From: Faecalibacterium prausnitzii
GTDB lineage: Bacteria > Bacillota > Clostridia > Oscillospirales > Ruminococcaceae
Length of the DNA stretch: 64,000 bases
Assembly (NCBI GenBank): GCA_004558805.1
Contig: SFDE01000003.1
Span: 1 to 64,000, forward strand
Direction of reading: 5' to 3'
Positions 15,723 to 23,837 of this stretch are shown here, one piece after another. The notes beneath the pieces were generated by a model that ran no database searches, had not been told where the DNA came from, and saw nothing but the letters and a program-made list of their open reading frames with translations. Each line of letters begins with the position of its first letter. Position 1 is the first letter of the stretch. Made by a program: the position numbers and the translations under genes.

Positions 15723-16610
15723 ATGCGTTTTGTTACCTGCAGCCTGCCGGGTGCCGGCAGCGGTCCGGCGATCCTTTCCCCCGATGGCACCGCCGTCACC
15801 CCCCTGCACTGGCTGGGGCTGGACTACGACACCCTGTGGGAGGCGATCCCTTTTCTCACCCCGCAGGTCCGCAGCGGGCTGAGCCTTGCACTGACCGGGC
15901 TGCCCTCCCTGCCCCCGGACATGGCGACCTTTTCCAGCCCCATCCCCGCCCCGGCGCAGGATGTGATCTGTCTGGGCATCAACTACATGGACCACTCCGA
16001 TGAGGCGGAAAAGTACTCCGCCGAGGCGTTTGCCACCCGGCATCAGGACGCCATCTACTTCTCCAAGCGGGTCACTCAGGCGGTGCCCGACGGCGGCTTT
16101 ATCGAGGCGCACACCGACCTTGTGCAGAAGCTGGACTACGAGTGTGAGCTTGCGGTGGTGCTGGGCAAAGACGCCCGGGACGTGCCCGCAGGGCAGAGCC
16201 GGGAGTATGTGTTCGGCTACACCATCCTCAACGATGTGTCCGCCCGGGATGTGCAGACCGCCCACAAGCAGTGGTATTTTGGCAAGAGTCTGGACGGCTT
16301 TACCCCCATGGGACCCTGCATCGTCACCGCCGACGAGTTTGACACCTACCCGCCCCGGCTGGGCATCCGCAGCTTTGTCAACGGCGAAAAACGGCAGGAC
16401 TCCAACACCGGGCTGCAGATCTTTGACATCGACCATGTGATCTGCGAGCTGTCCCGGGGCATGACCCTGAAGGCAGGCACCATCATTGCCACCGGCACCC
16501 CGGCGGGGGTGGGCATGGGCATGGACCCGCCCCGGTTTTTAAAGCCCGGAGACGTGGTGCGCTGCGAGATCGACGGCATCGGCTCCCTGACCAACACCGT
16601 CCGGGGCTGA
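15723..16610 (+). CDS. Fumarylacetoacetate hydrolase (FAH)-family protein
   Basis: 295 residues. Residues 1-70 are a small variable N-terminal domain. The rest is the FAH fold, with the metal ligands visible as an E-x-E pair in KLDYECELAVVLGK near 137-145 and Asp in NDVSARDVQ near 170. GTPAGVGMG near 260 closes the active site. The family contains acylpyruvases, oxaloacetate decarboxylases and 2-oxopent-4-enoate hydratases; the substrate is not known. ATG at 15723 follows GGGAGGAAGCAGT. Confidence 0.87.
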   Translation: MRFVTCSLPGAGSGPAILSPDGTAVTPLHWLGLDYDTLWEAIPFLTPQVRSGLSLALTGLPSLPPDMATFSSPIPAPAQDVICLGINYMDHSDEAEKYSAEAFATRHQDAIYFSKRVTQAVPDGGFIEAHTDLVQKLDYECELAVVLGKDARDVPAGQSREYVFGYTILNDVSARDVQTAHKQWYFGKSLDGFTPMGPCIVTADEFDTYPPRLGIRSFVNGEKRQDSNTGLQIFDIDHVICELSRGMTLKAGTIIATGTPAGVGMGMDPPRFLKPGDVVRCEIDGIGSLTNTVRG

Positions 16611-16690
16611 GTGCTGTCGCTTTGCCTAATTTTGCGGGGGATTTTCCGGTCGGTTGCATAAAAAGCCGCCGCACCCCTGCTCTTTTGCCC

Positions 16691-16706
16691 GGAAATATGG
16701 TATACT
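16691..16706 (+). promoter_or_regulatory. Extended -10 promoter of the glucokinase gene
   Basis: TGGTATACT (TG-N-TATACT, ending 16706) is an extended -10 element. The expected -35 position has no good match. Confidence 0.5.
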
Positions 16707-16756
16707 GGGCAGTACGAGATCAAGCGGCTCTGCGCCGCACAAAGGGGTAAATGACT

Positions 16757-17707
16757 ATGAAGGAATACGCATTTGGCATTGATCTGGGCGGCACCACCGC
16801 CAAGGTAGGTCTGTTCACCACCGCCGGTGAGCTGCTGGAAAAGTGGGAAGTCCCCACCGACACCTCCCACTCCGGCGAGTACATTCTGGCAAACCTTGCC
16901 GCCGCCGTCCGGGGCAAGATGGAAGAAAAGTCCCTCTCTGCCCAGCAGGTGGAGGGCGTGGGCGTGGGCGTGCCGGGTCCGGTGCTGGACAGCCGCATTG
17001 TGCCCATCGTCTGCGCCAATCTGGGCGGCTGGGGCAACCGGAACGTGGCAGAGGACCTGAGCGCCCTGCTGGACGGTCTGCCGGTACTGGTGGGCAATGA
17101 TGCCAACGTGGCGGCTCTGGGCGAGATCTGGATGGGTGCTGCCAGGGGCTGCCGCAACGCCGTTATGGTGACGCTGGGCACCGGCGTAGGCGGCGGTGTC
17201 ATCGTCAACGGCAAGGTCATTGACGGCGTCCACGGTGCCGGCGGCGAGATCGGACACATCACCGTGAACCCCCACGAGACCGCTGTCTGCGGCTGCGGCA
17301 AGCGGGGCTGTCTGGAGCAGTATTCCAGCGCCACCGGCGTGGTCCGCTGCATGAACAAGCTGCTGGAAGAAGATCCTGACACCCCCTGTGTGCTGCGGGG
17401 CACCGACTTTGCGGCAAAGGACGTCTTTGACGCTGCCCGCAGCGGAGACGTTCTTGCCGCACGGGAAGTGGACCAGATGACCGCCACTCTGGGCATGGCA
17501 CTGGCAAACATTGCCGCCGTGGTGGACCCGGAGATGTTCCTTGTGGGCGGCGGCGTGGCACGTGCCGGGGCAGTGCTCTTTGACCCTCTGGTGGCACACT
17601 ATCGGGACACCGCCTTCCGCTCCTGCCGTGACATCCCCATCAAGGCGGCAAGTCTGGGCAACGACGCCGGCATCTACGGTGCGGTCCGCCTCATCGTAGG
17701 CGCATAA
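16757..17707 (+). CDS. ROK-family glucokinase
   Basis: 316 residues. FGIDLGGTTAKVGLF at the N-terminus is the phosphate-1 ATP motif. GVGVPGPV near 73-80 and NDANVAALGE near 113-122 (catalytic Asp) follow. The ROK zinc-binding signature is ETAVCGCGKRGCLEQYSS near 175-192, with its Cys and His residues intact. This combination points to glucose or N-acetylmannosamine kinases; glucokinase is most likely. ATG at 16757 is preferred to the ATG at 16751 because AAAGGGG lies nine bases from the former and three from the latter. The gene stands alone. Confidence 0.88.
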   Translation: MKEYAFGIDLGGTTAKVGLFTTAGELLEKWEVPTDTSHSGEYILANLAAAVRGKMEEKSLSAQQVEGVGVGVPGPVLDSRIVPIVCANLGGWGNRNVAEDLSALLDGLPVLVGNDANVAALGEIWMGAARGCRNAVMVTLGTGVGGGVIVNGKVIDGVHGAGGEIGHITVNPHETAVCGCGKRGCLEQYSSATGVVRCMNKLLEEDPDTPCVLRGTDFAAKDVFDAARSGDVLAAREVDQMTATLGMALANIAAVVDPEMFLVGGGVARAGAVLFDPLVAHYRDTAFRSCRDIPIKAASLGNDAGIYGAVRLIVGA

Positions 17708-17719
17708 ACCGTCCTTTTC

Positions 17720-17946
17720 ATGAACGGCAGATATTCCCTATGACCCATAGGATTTTTTGCCGTTCAAAGATGCTTTGCAAAAAAATCCGGCGTTTTCGCC
17801 GGATAAGTCCATGAACGGCAAAAATTACCGTTCATGAAATAAGGCGTACATACGGTAAAAAGCCTTTGAACGGAAAAAATTATAACTGGTAATAACTTTA
17901 TGAACGGCAAGGACCGGGCAATTTTTGCCGTTCTTTGCCGTTCATA
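17720..17946. repeat. Array of hairpins built on the word ATGAACGGCAA
   Basis: The word ATGAACGGCAA or its complement occurs eight times in 227 bases, with slight variation: forward at 17720, 17811, 17866 (TTGAACGG) and 17900; reverse at 17758, 17827, 17925 and 17935. The copies pair to form successive stems: 17721-17729 with 17758-17766 (nine bases, enclosing a second stem CCTATG/CATAGG), 17811-17818 with 17828-17835, and 17899-17910 with 17935-17946 (twelve bases, perfect). An unrelated stem ATCCGGCG/CGCCGGAT sits at 17785-17804. The stretch is AT-rich, has no reading frame, and lies between the 3' ends of two convergent genes. It could be a structured RNA, an extragenic palindrome cluster or a protein-binding array. 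Confidence 0.75.
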
Positions 17947-17950
17947 GAAC

Positions 17951-17993
17951 AAGGGGCCGCTGCGCAGGTCTTGTGCAGCAGCCCCTTTGTTGT
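17951..17993. terminator. Bidirectional terminator between glucokinase and ABC exporter genes
   Basis: GGGGC-C-GCTGCGCA pairs with TGCAGCAGCCCC and is followed on the plus strand by TTTGTTGTTT; on the minus strand it is followed by TTGTTC. Confidence 0.7.
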
Positions 17994-17998
17994 TTGAG

Positions 17999-19789
17999 TC
18001 ACAGGGTATCTTCCCCCGGCAGCTGGTTCCACAGCCGGTAGTAGACCCCCTGTTTTGCCAGCAGCTGGGCGTGGGTGCCCTCTTCCACCACGCCCTCCTC
18101 GCCCAGCACAAGGATCCGGTCGTAGTCCTTGATGGTGGTGAGGCGGTGGGCGATGGTCAGGGTGGTGCGCCCGTGGGCGAGCTTTTCCAGACTCTGCCCC
18201 ACAAGGATCTCGCTTTCGTTGTCCAGCGCACTGGTCGCCTCGTCCAGGATCAGGATGGGCGGGTTTTTCAGGAACACCCGGGCAATGGCGATGCGCTGCT
18301 TCTGTCCGCCGGACAGCTTCACGCCCCGCTCGCCCACATAGGTGTCAAAGCCGTCCTTCAGTCCAAGGATGAACCGCTCCGCTCCCGCCAGCTGCGCCGC
18401 CTGCCGAATCTCCTCCCGGGTGGCGCCGGGCTTGCCGTAGGCGATGTTCTCCGCCACCGTGCCGCTGAACAGGTACACGTCCTGCTGCACGATGCCGATG
18501 TTCTCCCGCAGGCTCCGGAGGGTCACATGGCGGATGTCCTGCCCGTCAATGAGGATCCGCCCGTCGGTGACCTCGTAGAACCGGGGGATCAGGTTGCACA
18601 GGGTGGTCTTGCCGCCGCCGGAGGGTCCCACCAGCGCCAGACGCTCCCCGGCACGGATATCCAGACTCACATGGTGCAGCACCTTGTTGTGGTCGTCCGG
18701 GTACTCAAAGCTCACATCCTCCAACCGGATGGCACCGGGACCGGGCTGCAGGGGCACGGCGTCCGGGGCGTCCGCAATGGTCACCGGGGTGTCCATGATC
18801 TCGGCAAACCGTTCGATGCCGGTCATGCCCCGCTGGAACTGCTCCGCAAACTCCACGATGCGGCGGATGGTGGCAATGAGGGTGGTGACATACAGCATGT
18901 ACGCTACCAGATCGCCGGCGGTGATTCTGCCATACACCAGAGACAGTCCGCCCGCAAGGATCACCACCAGATACATCAGCCCGTCAAAGAGCCGGGTGGA
19001 GGTGTTGAAGGCACCCATGGCGTAGTAGCCAAGGGTCTTGATCTGTTCAAAGTCCTTGTTGCCTCTGGCAAACTTTTCCCGTTCCTGATCCTCAGCGGCA
19101 AACGCCTTGACCACACCCTGCCCCAGCAGGCTATCCTCGATGGTGGAGTTCAGCTCACCGATCTGGACCCGCTGCTGGCGGAACCGTGCCCGCAGCCGTC
19201 CGTTGAGCTTTACCGACACCACCCCCATCAGGGGCACACAGGCAAACACTGCCAAAGTCAGAGGTACACTGGCACGGCAGAGGATCACAAAGGACGCCAG
19301 GATCTTGATGGCGGCAATAAAAAACTCCTCCGGGCAGTGGTGGGCAAACTCGGTGACGTCAAAAAGGTCGTTGGTGATCCGACCCATGATGGTGCCCACC
19401 TTGGTGTTGTTGTAGTAGGTGTGATCCAGCCGCAGCAGGTGGTCAAAGGCATCCCGGCGCATATCCGTCTCGATATGGACGCCCATGATGTGTCCGATGC
19501 TGGACATATAATAGCTTGCCGCCCCGTCCACCAGCCGCAGCACAAAATACACGGCGGCAAGCTTCAGCACGATGCCCGCCGTCAGGGTGATGCCCACCCC
19601 CATGGCGGAGTTGGTGATGGTGCTCATGATCTTGGGCAGCACGATGTCACACAGGGTGGTCAGCGCCGCACAGAACAGGTCCAGAAACAGGATCCCTTTG
19701 TACTTGGTAAGATAGGGCATGAACCGCCGGATCAGCGCACTGCTGCCGGTCTTGTGCGCCCCGGGGTCTTTGGTCTTTGTATTAGACAT
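17999..19789 (-). CDS. ABC exporter half-transporter (permease fused to ATPase)
   Basis: 596 residues. Six membrane spans occupy about 30-325. The nucleotide-binding domain has Walker A GPSGGGKTT near 385, Q-loop region NIGIVQQDVYLFSG near 427, signature KLSGGQKQRIAIAR near 488, Walker B ILILDEATSALD near 510, and the switch His in IAHRLTT near 543. This is the multidrug/lipid exporter type, working as a dimer. The substrate is unknown. The start is set at 19789 because GGAGG lies just upstream; two ATGs at 19807-19810 lack a ribosome site. No partner half-transporter is adjacent, so a homodimer is likely. Confidence 0.9.
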   Translation of the reverse strand: MSNTKTKDPGAHKTGSSALIRRFMPYLTKYKGILFLDLFCAALTTLCDIVLPKIMSTITNSAMGVGITLTAGIVLKLAAVYFVLRLVDGAASYYMSSIGHIMGVHIETDMRRDAFDHLLRLDHTYYNNTKVGTIMGRITNDLFDVTEFAHHCPEEFFIAAIKILASFVILCRASVPLTLAVFACVPLMGVVSVKLNGRLRARFRQQRVQIGELNSTIEDSLLGQGVVKAFAAEDQEREKFARGNKDFEQIKTLGYYAMGAFNTSTRLFDGLMYLVVILAGGLSLVYGRITAGDLVAYMLYVTTLIATIRRIVEFAEQFQRGMTGIERFAEIMDTPVTIADAPDAVPLQPGPGAIRLEDVSFEYPDDHNKVLHHVSLDIRAGERLALVGPSGGGKTTLCNLIPRFYEVTDGRILIDGQDIRHVTLRSLRENIGIVQQDVYLFSGTVAENIAYGKPGATREEIRQAAQLAGAERFILGLKDGFDTYVGERGVKLSGGQKQRIAIARVFLKNPPILILDEATSALDNESEILVGQSLEKLAHGRTTLTIAHRLTTIKDYDRILVLGEEGVVEEGTHAQLLAKQGVYYRLWNQLPGEDTL

Positions 19790-20236
19790 GATTCCTCCGT
19801 TTTTCATCATTTTTGATTCAGAATATTGCAGATATGTTTTGGCGGGCTTGCTAGTGACTAGTGGCTAGTCACTGACCACTGATCACTGCCCACCGGATAG
19901 CATCCTCGCCCTCAACCATGCCGCTGGCGGTCTCCACTAAAGCCTTCCCCCCTTGGGGTGGAAGGTGGCACGAAGTGCCGGATGAGGGGTGAGCAGCCGT
20001 TAGCACCATCTAGAGGTGCGCCCTCATTCGTCTGCTCCCTCCGGTCGCAGCCACCTGTTCCCCACTTTGTCACCTGCGGTGACATTTCTCCCCGGAGCGG
20101 GGAGAATCTATCCCCGACCGGGGGAAGGCTTTCGTGTGAACCGACAGCAGCTGCATCCGAGGGCAGTAGGCAGCAGCAACCACGCAAAACCCTCTCAGTC
20201 TCGCATCCGCTCGACAGCTCTCCCTTGAAAGACTGC
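19790..20236. repeat. Gene-free stretch with palindromes of the intergenic repeat family
   Basis: 447 bases with no supported gene. It contains a perfect nine-base inverted repeat AGTGACTAG-TGG-CTAGTCACT (about 19853-19873), followed by related words (ACTGACCACTGATCACTG). From about 19905 to 20225 lies a larger mosaic with GTCACCTGCGGTGAC (about 20069-20083), paired CCCCGGAGCGGGG-type stems, and a CCCTCTCAGTCTCGCATCCGC tail (quoted without the last base). The latter words recur in the gaps of the arg cluster. Confidence 0.6.
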
Positions 20237-20956
20237 TTACTTTTTGCTGTAATCCCGCTCGCCATAGATGGCGGTGCCGATGCGCACAAGGGTGGCGCCC
20301 TCCCGGATGGCGTTTTCAAAATCGCCGCTCATGCCCATGGAAAGGGTCTCCATGGACACGTTGGTATAGCCACGCTCCCCCGCCTTTACAAACAGCTGGT
20401 ACACCTGCGCCAGATACCGGCGGTTCTGGACGTCGTCGCTGTTCACCGGGGGGATCGCCATAAGCCCCTTTACCCGGATGTGCTCCTGTGCGGCGGCGGC
20501 ATCCAGCAGTCCCCACAGCTCCTCCGGTGCCACACCGGTCTTGCTCTGCTCTGCGCCGATGTTCACCTCCAGCAGCACGTCCTGCACCAGCGCTGCCTTG
20601 GCGGCTTCCTTTTCGATGGCGGCAAGGAGGTGCAGGCTGTCCACGCTCTGGATCAGGCTGGCACGTCCCAGCACCTTTTTGATCTTGTTGGTCTGCAGAT
20701 GCCCGATAAAATGGCTGGGCTTGCCGCAGTACGCCCCTGCGTCAAAGTTTGCACACAGCTCCTGCACATGGTTTTCCCCAAACACATCAATGGGCAGGGC
20801 CGCACTTGCCGCCACGGTGGCGGCGGTGCGGGTCTTGCAGGCGGCGCACAGCTGCACCGCTGCCGGGTCTCTGCCTGCCTCCCGGGCGGCGGCAGACATC
20901 TTTGCACGGATCTGCTCCACTGCCTCCCGCATCTGTTCCACTGTCTTTTCTGCCAT
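20237..20956 (-). CDS. YggS-family PLP-homeostasis protein
   Basis: 239 residues, the size of the YggS/PROSC family. The PLP lysine is in VQLCAACKTRTA near residue 38, and the family motifs FGENHVQEL near 60, HFIGHLQTNKIK near 82 and SMGMSGDFENAIREGATLVRIGTAIYG (quoted in parts: SMGMSGDFENAI, VRIGTAIYG) are all present. The proteins bind PLP and balance B6 vitamers and amino-acid pools. The start at 20956 is five bases after the UPF0340 gene, so the two are co-translated. Confidence 0.92.
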   Translation of the reverse strand: MAEKTVEQMREAVEQIRAKMSAAAREAGRDPAAVQLCAACKTRTAATVAASAALPIDVFGENHVQELCANFDAGAYCGKPSHFIGHLQTNKIKKVLGRASLIQSVDSLHLLAAIEKEAAKAALVQDVLLEVNIGAEQSKTGVAPEELWGLLDAAAAQEHIRVKGLMAIPPVNSDDVQNRRYLAQVYQLFVKAGERGYTNVSMETLSMGMSGDFENAIREGATLVRIGTAIYGERDYSKK

Positions 20957-20961
20957 GGTCC

Positions 20962-21531
20962 TCAGTCCTCCTCGGTATAGCGTGCCCGCTCCCCGCCAAT
21001 GAGCTTGGGACGGGTCCGGGCGCACAGGATGTTGGCGTCACCGATCTTTGTGATGCTCAGCCGCACCGGCACCGCCACCTGCTTCAGGTGCATCCCGATG
21101 AGGGTGCCGCCGATGTCCAGCCCGGCGTGGGCACGGATCTGCTCCACCGCCACCGGCTTTTTAAAGTTCTTCCAGCAGGTGGTCGCCCAGCTGCCTCCGG
21201 CGTGGGGACGGGGCACCACCCACACCGGCTCCCAACCGTACTGCCGGGCGGCTTCCTCCTCCAGAACGATGGCACGGTTCAGGTGCTCACAGCACTGCGC
21301 CGCCAACCAGATGCCCTTTTCTGCCAGCACCGGGGCAATGCCGGCATATACCGCCCCTGCCGCCTCCATGCTGGAGTCCTTGCCGATGCGCCCGCCCACG
21401 ATCTCGCTGGACGAGCATCCCACCACCAGCACATCGCCCTTTTTCAGGTCCGCCTGTGCCAGCAGCTCCGTAATGGCGCACTGCGCCTGTTCTTTGATCT
21501 GCTCTGCAAAATTCTCGGTCATCTTTTCCAT
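20962..21531 (-). CDS. UPF0340/TIGR01440-family protein
   Basis: 189 residues, typical length. The conserved blocks are VLVVGCSSSEIVGGRIGKDSS (quoted here as VGCSSSEIVGG), AAQCCEHLNRA, VVPRPHAGGSWA and DIGGTLIGMHLKQVAVP. The family (B. subtilis YwlG) is widespread in Firmicutes and has no known reaction. The start at 21531 follows GGGAGGGAG. It lies in a three-gene run with the beta-propeller gene (16 bases upstream) and yggS. Confidence 0.88.
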   Translation of the reverse strand: MEKMTENFAEQIKEQAQCAITELLAQADLKKGDVLVVGCSSSEIVGGRIGKDSSMEAAGAVYAGIAPVLAEKGIWLAAQCCEHLNRAIVLEEEAARQYGWEPVWVVPRPHAGGSWATTCWKNFKKPVAVEQIRAHAGLDIGGTLIGMHLKQVAVPVRLSITKIGDANILCARTRPKLIGGERARYTEED

Positions 21532-21547
21532 AGGACAACTCCCTCCC

Positions 21548-22861
21548 TCAGATCCACGCACCGGACACTCGGGCAGAGCCGGGGGTGCCAAGGTACAGTT
21601 TGCTTTCCACGGGACACACCGCCCCGCAGCTGCTCTGGTCCAGACCCATAAAGGTCTGCTTCCAGCTGCCGGTGGTGGTATCCACCGCCTCGGTGCAGGG
21701 GGCGTCGGCGGACAGCCGGAACAGCCGCTCCTGCATGTTCTGCCCCGCCCGCAGGGCGATGCCCCGCAGCAGGGTGCTGTCGGCGTTCTTTTCCAGCCAG
21801 CCGCTGCGGCTCCACCGGTAGCTGACGTACAGGGTGCCGTCGGTATCCAGCGCCAGTGCCCCGGGGTACCCCGGCAGCCCGGCAACAAAGCTCTGGCAGT
21901 TCTTGCCTCCGGCGGTCAGCTCCCGGGCGTCGGCGTCCACCTGCCAGATGCAGCGGCTGCCCAGATCCGATACATACAGGGTGCCGCTGTCGGCGTCCAG
22001 CGCCATGCCGGCAGCACCTGCTATGCCGCCCAGCACCCGCTGCACCGTCCGGTCCGCCGGGTCGTACACATAGACCCAGCCGGTGGCGCTGTGGGCAAGC
22101 AGCTCGGTGCGCAGGACGTTTTCCAGCCCGCCGTCCACCGGCTCGCTGCCCACCACCGCAAAGTAGACCCTGCCGTCCGGTGCCGCCGTCACAGCGGACA
22201 CAGCCCCCAAGGGGGCACCATCGCTCTGGGTCACCACCTGCTCCACAGCAGCGCCCCAGCTGTCGTGACGGACACGGCACAGGGTGCTGCCATCGGTGGT
22301 CATCACCGCCAGCCACAGATCCCCCTGGGGGTCAAAATCAAAGCCGGTAAGCTCCCCGTCCACCGTGAGGATGGCGGCGGTGTGCCCGCCCTCGGTGCGC
22401 ACCAGATCGCTCTGACGCTTTTTCAGGGTGGCACCCTTCCATGCAGCGGCATACACAAAACCGTCCCGGCTGCGGATGCAGTCCACCCCCTGATACTCAC
22501 CCAGCTCCAGTCCGTCCTTTTTGTCGGCGGACACGGTGGTCACCGTCGCCCCGGTGTCCTGCCGCAGGTCCGGGGCGCGGTAGGTCTTTGGCGGGGTGTC
22601 GATGGGGCGGAACACCAGAGTATACACCAGTGCCAGCAGGATGCCTGCGCCAAACACGGTGCTGGCGGTGCGGAACCGCTTTAGCAGCGCATCCCGCTCC
22701 GCCGCCATCTGCGCCGCATACTCTGCCCGCCGCCGTGCCGCCAGAGCGTTGGCACGGTTGGCACGGCGGACCCAGCGGTCCACGAACAACGCCACCTGAG
22801 GTCCCACCGTCATAGAAGCTATGGCAAGGATCAGTAAAAATTCGACCAGTCCGATACGCAT
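21548..22861 (-). CDS. Membrane-anchored beta-propeller (NHL/SMP-30-like) protein
   Basis: 437 residues. Residues 1-30 (MRIGLVEFLLILAIASMTVG, then PQVALF) are a hydrophobic segment followed by a charged amphipathic helix, a layout that recalls TatA-type N-termini. A coiled, Ala/Arg-rich stretch (32-60) and a second membrane span (65-85) follow. Residues 100-437 contain repeated blade-like segments such as GFVYAAAW, GTLYVSDLGSRCIW and GTLYVSYRWSRSG, as in NHL or gluconolactonase-like propellers facing outward. No catalytic residue set is clear. It may bind or sense a cell-surface ligand. The start at 22861 has AAAGGAAAG upstream; a near-consensus promoter is 60 bases away. Confidence 0.75.
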   Translation of the reverse strand: MRIGLVEFLLILAIASMTVGPQVALFVDRWVRRANRANALAARRRAEYAAQMAAERDALLKRFRTASTVFGAGILLALVYTLVFRPIDTPPKTYRAPDLRQDTGATVTTVSADKKDGLELGEYQGVDCIRSRDGFVYAAAWKGATLKKRQSDLVRTEGGHTAAILTVDGELTGFDFDPQGDLWLAVMTTDGSTLCRVRHDSWGAAVEQVVTQSDGAPLGAVSAVTAAPDGRVYFAVVGSEPVDGGLENVLRTELLAHSATGWVYVYDPADRTVQRVLGGIAGAAGMALDADSGTLYVSDLGSRCIWQVDADARELTAGGKNCQSFVAGLPGYPGALALDTDGTLYVSYRWSRSGWLEKNADSTLLRGIALRAGQNMQERLFRLSADAPCTEAVDTTTGSWKQTFMGLDQSSCGAVCPVESKLYLGTPGSARVSGAWI

Positions 22862-22923
22862 GGAGTCTTTCCTTTGTTTCGTAAGATTTTGTCCGGCAGA
22901 CCACCGCCTGCCTTTATCTTTGT

Positions 22924-22952
22924 AGTATAGCATTCCCGGCACGGCAGTGCAA
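22924..22952 (-). promoter_or_regulatory. Promoter of the propeller-UPF0340-yggS unit
   Basis: TTGCAC (22947-22952), 17-base spacer and TATACT (22924-22929) on the minus strand. Confidence 0.7.
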
Positions 22953-22985
22953 GCGCAGGGACTGCCGCCCCGGCGCAAATCTTCT

Positions 22986-23014
22986 GTGCAAAGGGCGGGG
23001 TTGTGTGGTATACT
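22986..23014 (+). promoter_or_regulatory. Promoter of the two-component system
   Basis: GTGCAA (22986-22991), 17-base spacer and an extended TGGTATACT ending at 23014. A small hairpin CGGGC/GCCCG follows in the leader. Confidence 0.6.
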
Positions 23015-23050
23015 GTTTTTACGGGCAGCAAAGCCCGGTTTTCCAAATGG

Positions 23051-23083
23051 TTCACTTAAAATTCACAGGAATTTCCAATTCAT
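23051..23083 (+). promoter_or_regulatory. Direct repeats upstream of the response regulator gene
   Basis: TTCAC at 23051 and 23062 (11-base period), followed by TTTCC at 23072 and TTCAT at 23079. An 11-base period is what OmpR/PhoB-type dimers bind, so this may be an autoregulatory site, but it lies downstream of the predicted promoter. Confidence 0.35.
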
Positions 23084-23132
23084 AGATTAAGATATCCATA
23101 TGTAAGTCTATCCTGAGGGAGGAGAATGTTTT

Positions 23133-23819
23133 ATGGCTAAGATCCTGATCGTTGACGATGAGCCCCGCATCCGGGAATTGATCCGGGAGCATCTGCAATA
23201 CTCCGGCTATGTATGCGAGGAGGCGGGGGACGGCTCCGCCGCCCTTTCCCTGCTGTCCGGCGGGGGCTTTGATCTGGTGATCCTGGATCTGATGATGCCC
23301 TTTATGGACGGCATGACCTGCCTGCGGGAGATGCGTGCCCGCCACATCAACACCCCGGTGATCATCCTCACCGCCCGGGGCGAAGAATACGACAAGCTGG
23401 CAGGACTGGAGGGCGGCGCCGATGACTATGTGGTAAAGCCCTTCTCCCCCCGGGAGCTGGTGGCACGGGTCCGGGCGGTGCTGAACCGCACCATGCCCCG
23501 CCCGGAAACGGCGGCAAACACCATGACCTTTGGGGAGCTGACCATCGACACCGCCAGCCACACCGTCCGGGTGGCAGGGGAGGACGTGGCGCTGACCCCC
23601 AAGGAGTTTGACCTGTTGGTCTTTCTTGCCTCCAACAAGGGCATTGCCTTGAGCCGGGAAAAGATCCTGCAAAAGGTGTGGAACTACGACTACTTTGGGG
23701 AGGACCGCACCGTGGACACCCACGTAAAGATGCTGCGGGGACATCTGGGCAAGTGCCGCAGCTACATCGCCACGGTGTGGGGCATCGGCTACAAGTTTGA
23801 CCCCGACGCCAATCGCTGA
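23133..23819 (+). CDS. OmpR/PhoB-family response regulator
   Basis: 228 residues. The receiver domain (1-115) has the acidic pocket ILIVDDE, the phospho-acceptor Asp in LVILDLMMP near residue 51, Thr in ILTARGEE and the Lys in VVKPFSPRELVARV. The C-terminal winged helix (130-225) ends in the usual TVWGIGYKF. The gene lies 18 bases before its histidine kinase. The regulated genes are unknown. GGAGGAG precedes the ATG. Confidence 0.93.
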   Translation: MAKILIVDDEPRIRELIREHLQYSGYVCEEAGDGSAALSLLSGGGFDLVILDLMMPFMDGMTCLREMRARHINTPVIILTARGEEYDKLAGLEGGADDYVVKPFSPRELVARVRAVLNRTMPRPETAANTMTFGELTIDTASHTVRVAGEDVALTPKEFDLLVFLASNKGIALSREKILQKVWNYDYFGEDRTVDTHVKMLRGHLGKCRSYIATVWGIGYKFDPDANR

Positions 23820-23837
23820 CGGGAGGCTGTACGGTTC

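Noticed and set aside
17720..17946. CRISPR array
   Set aside because: The repeated word is short, occurs in both orientations and at irregular distances, and no cas gene is near.
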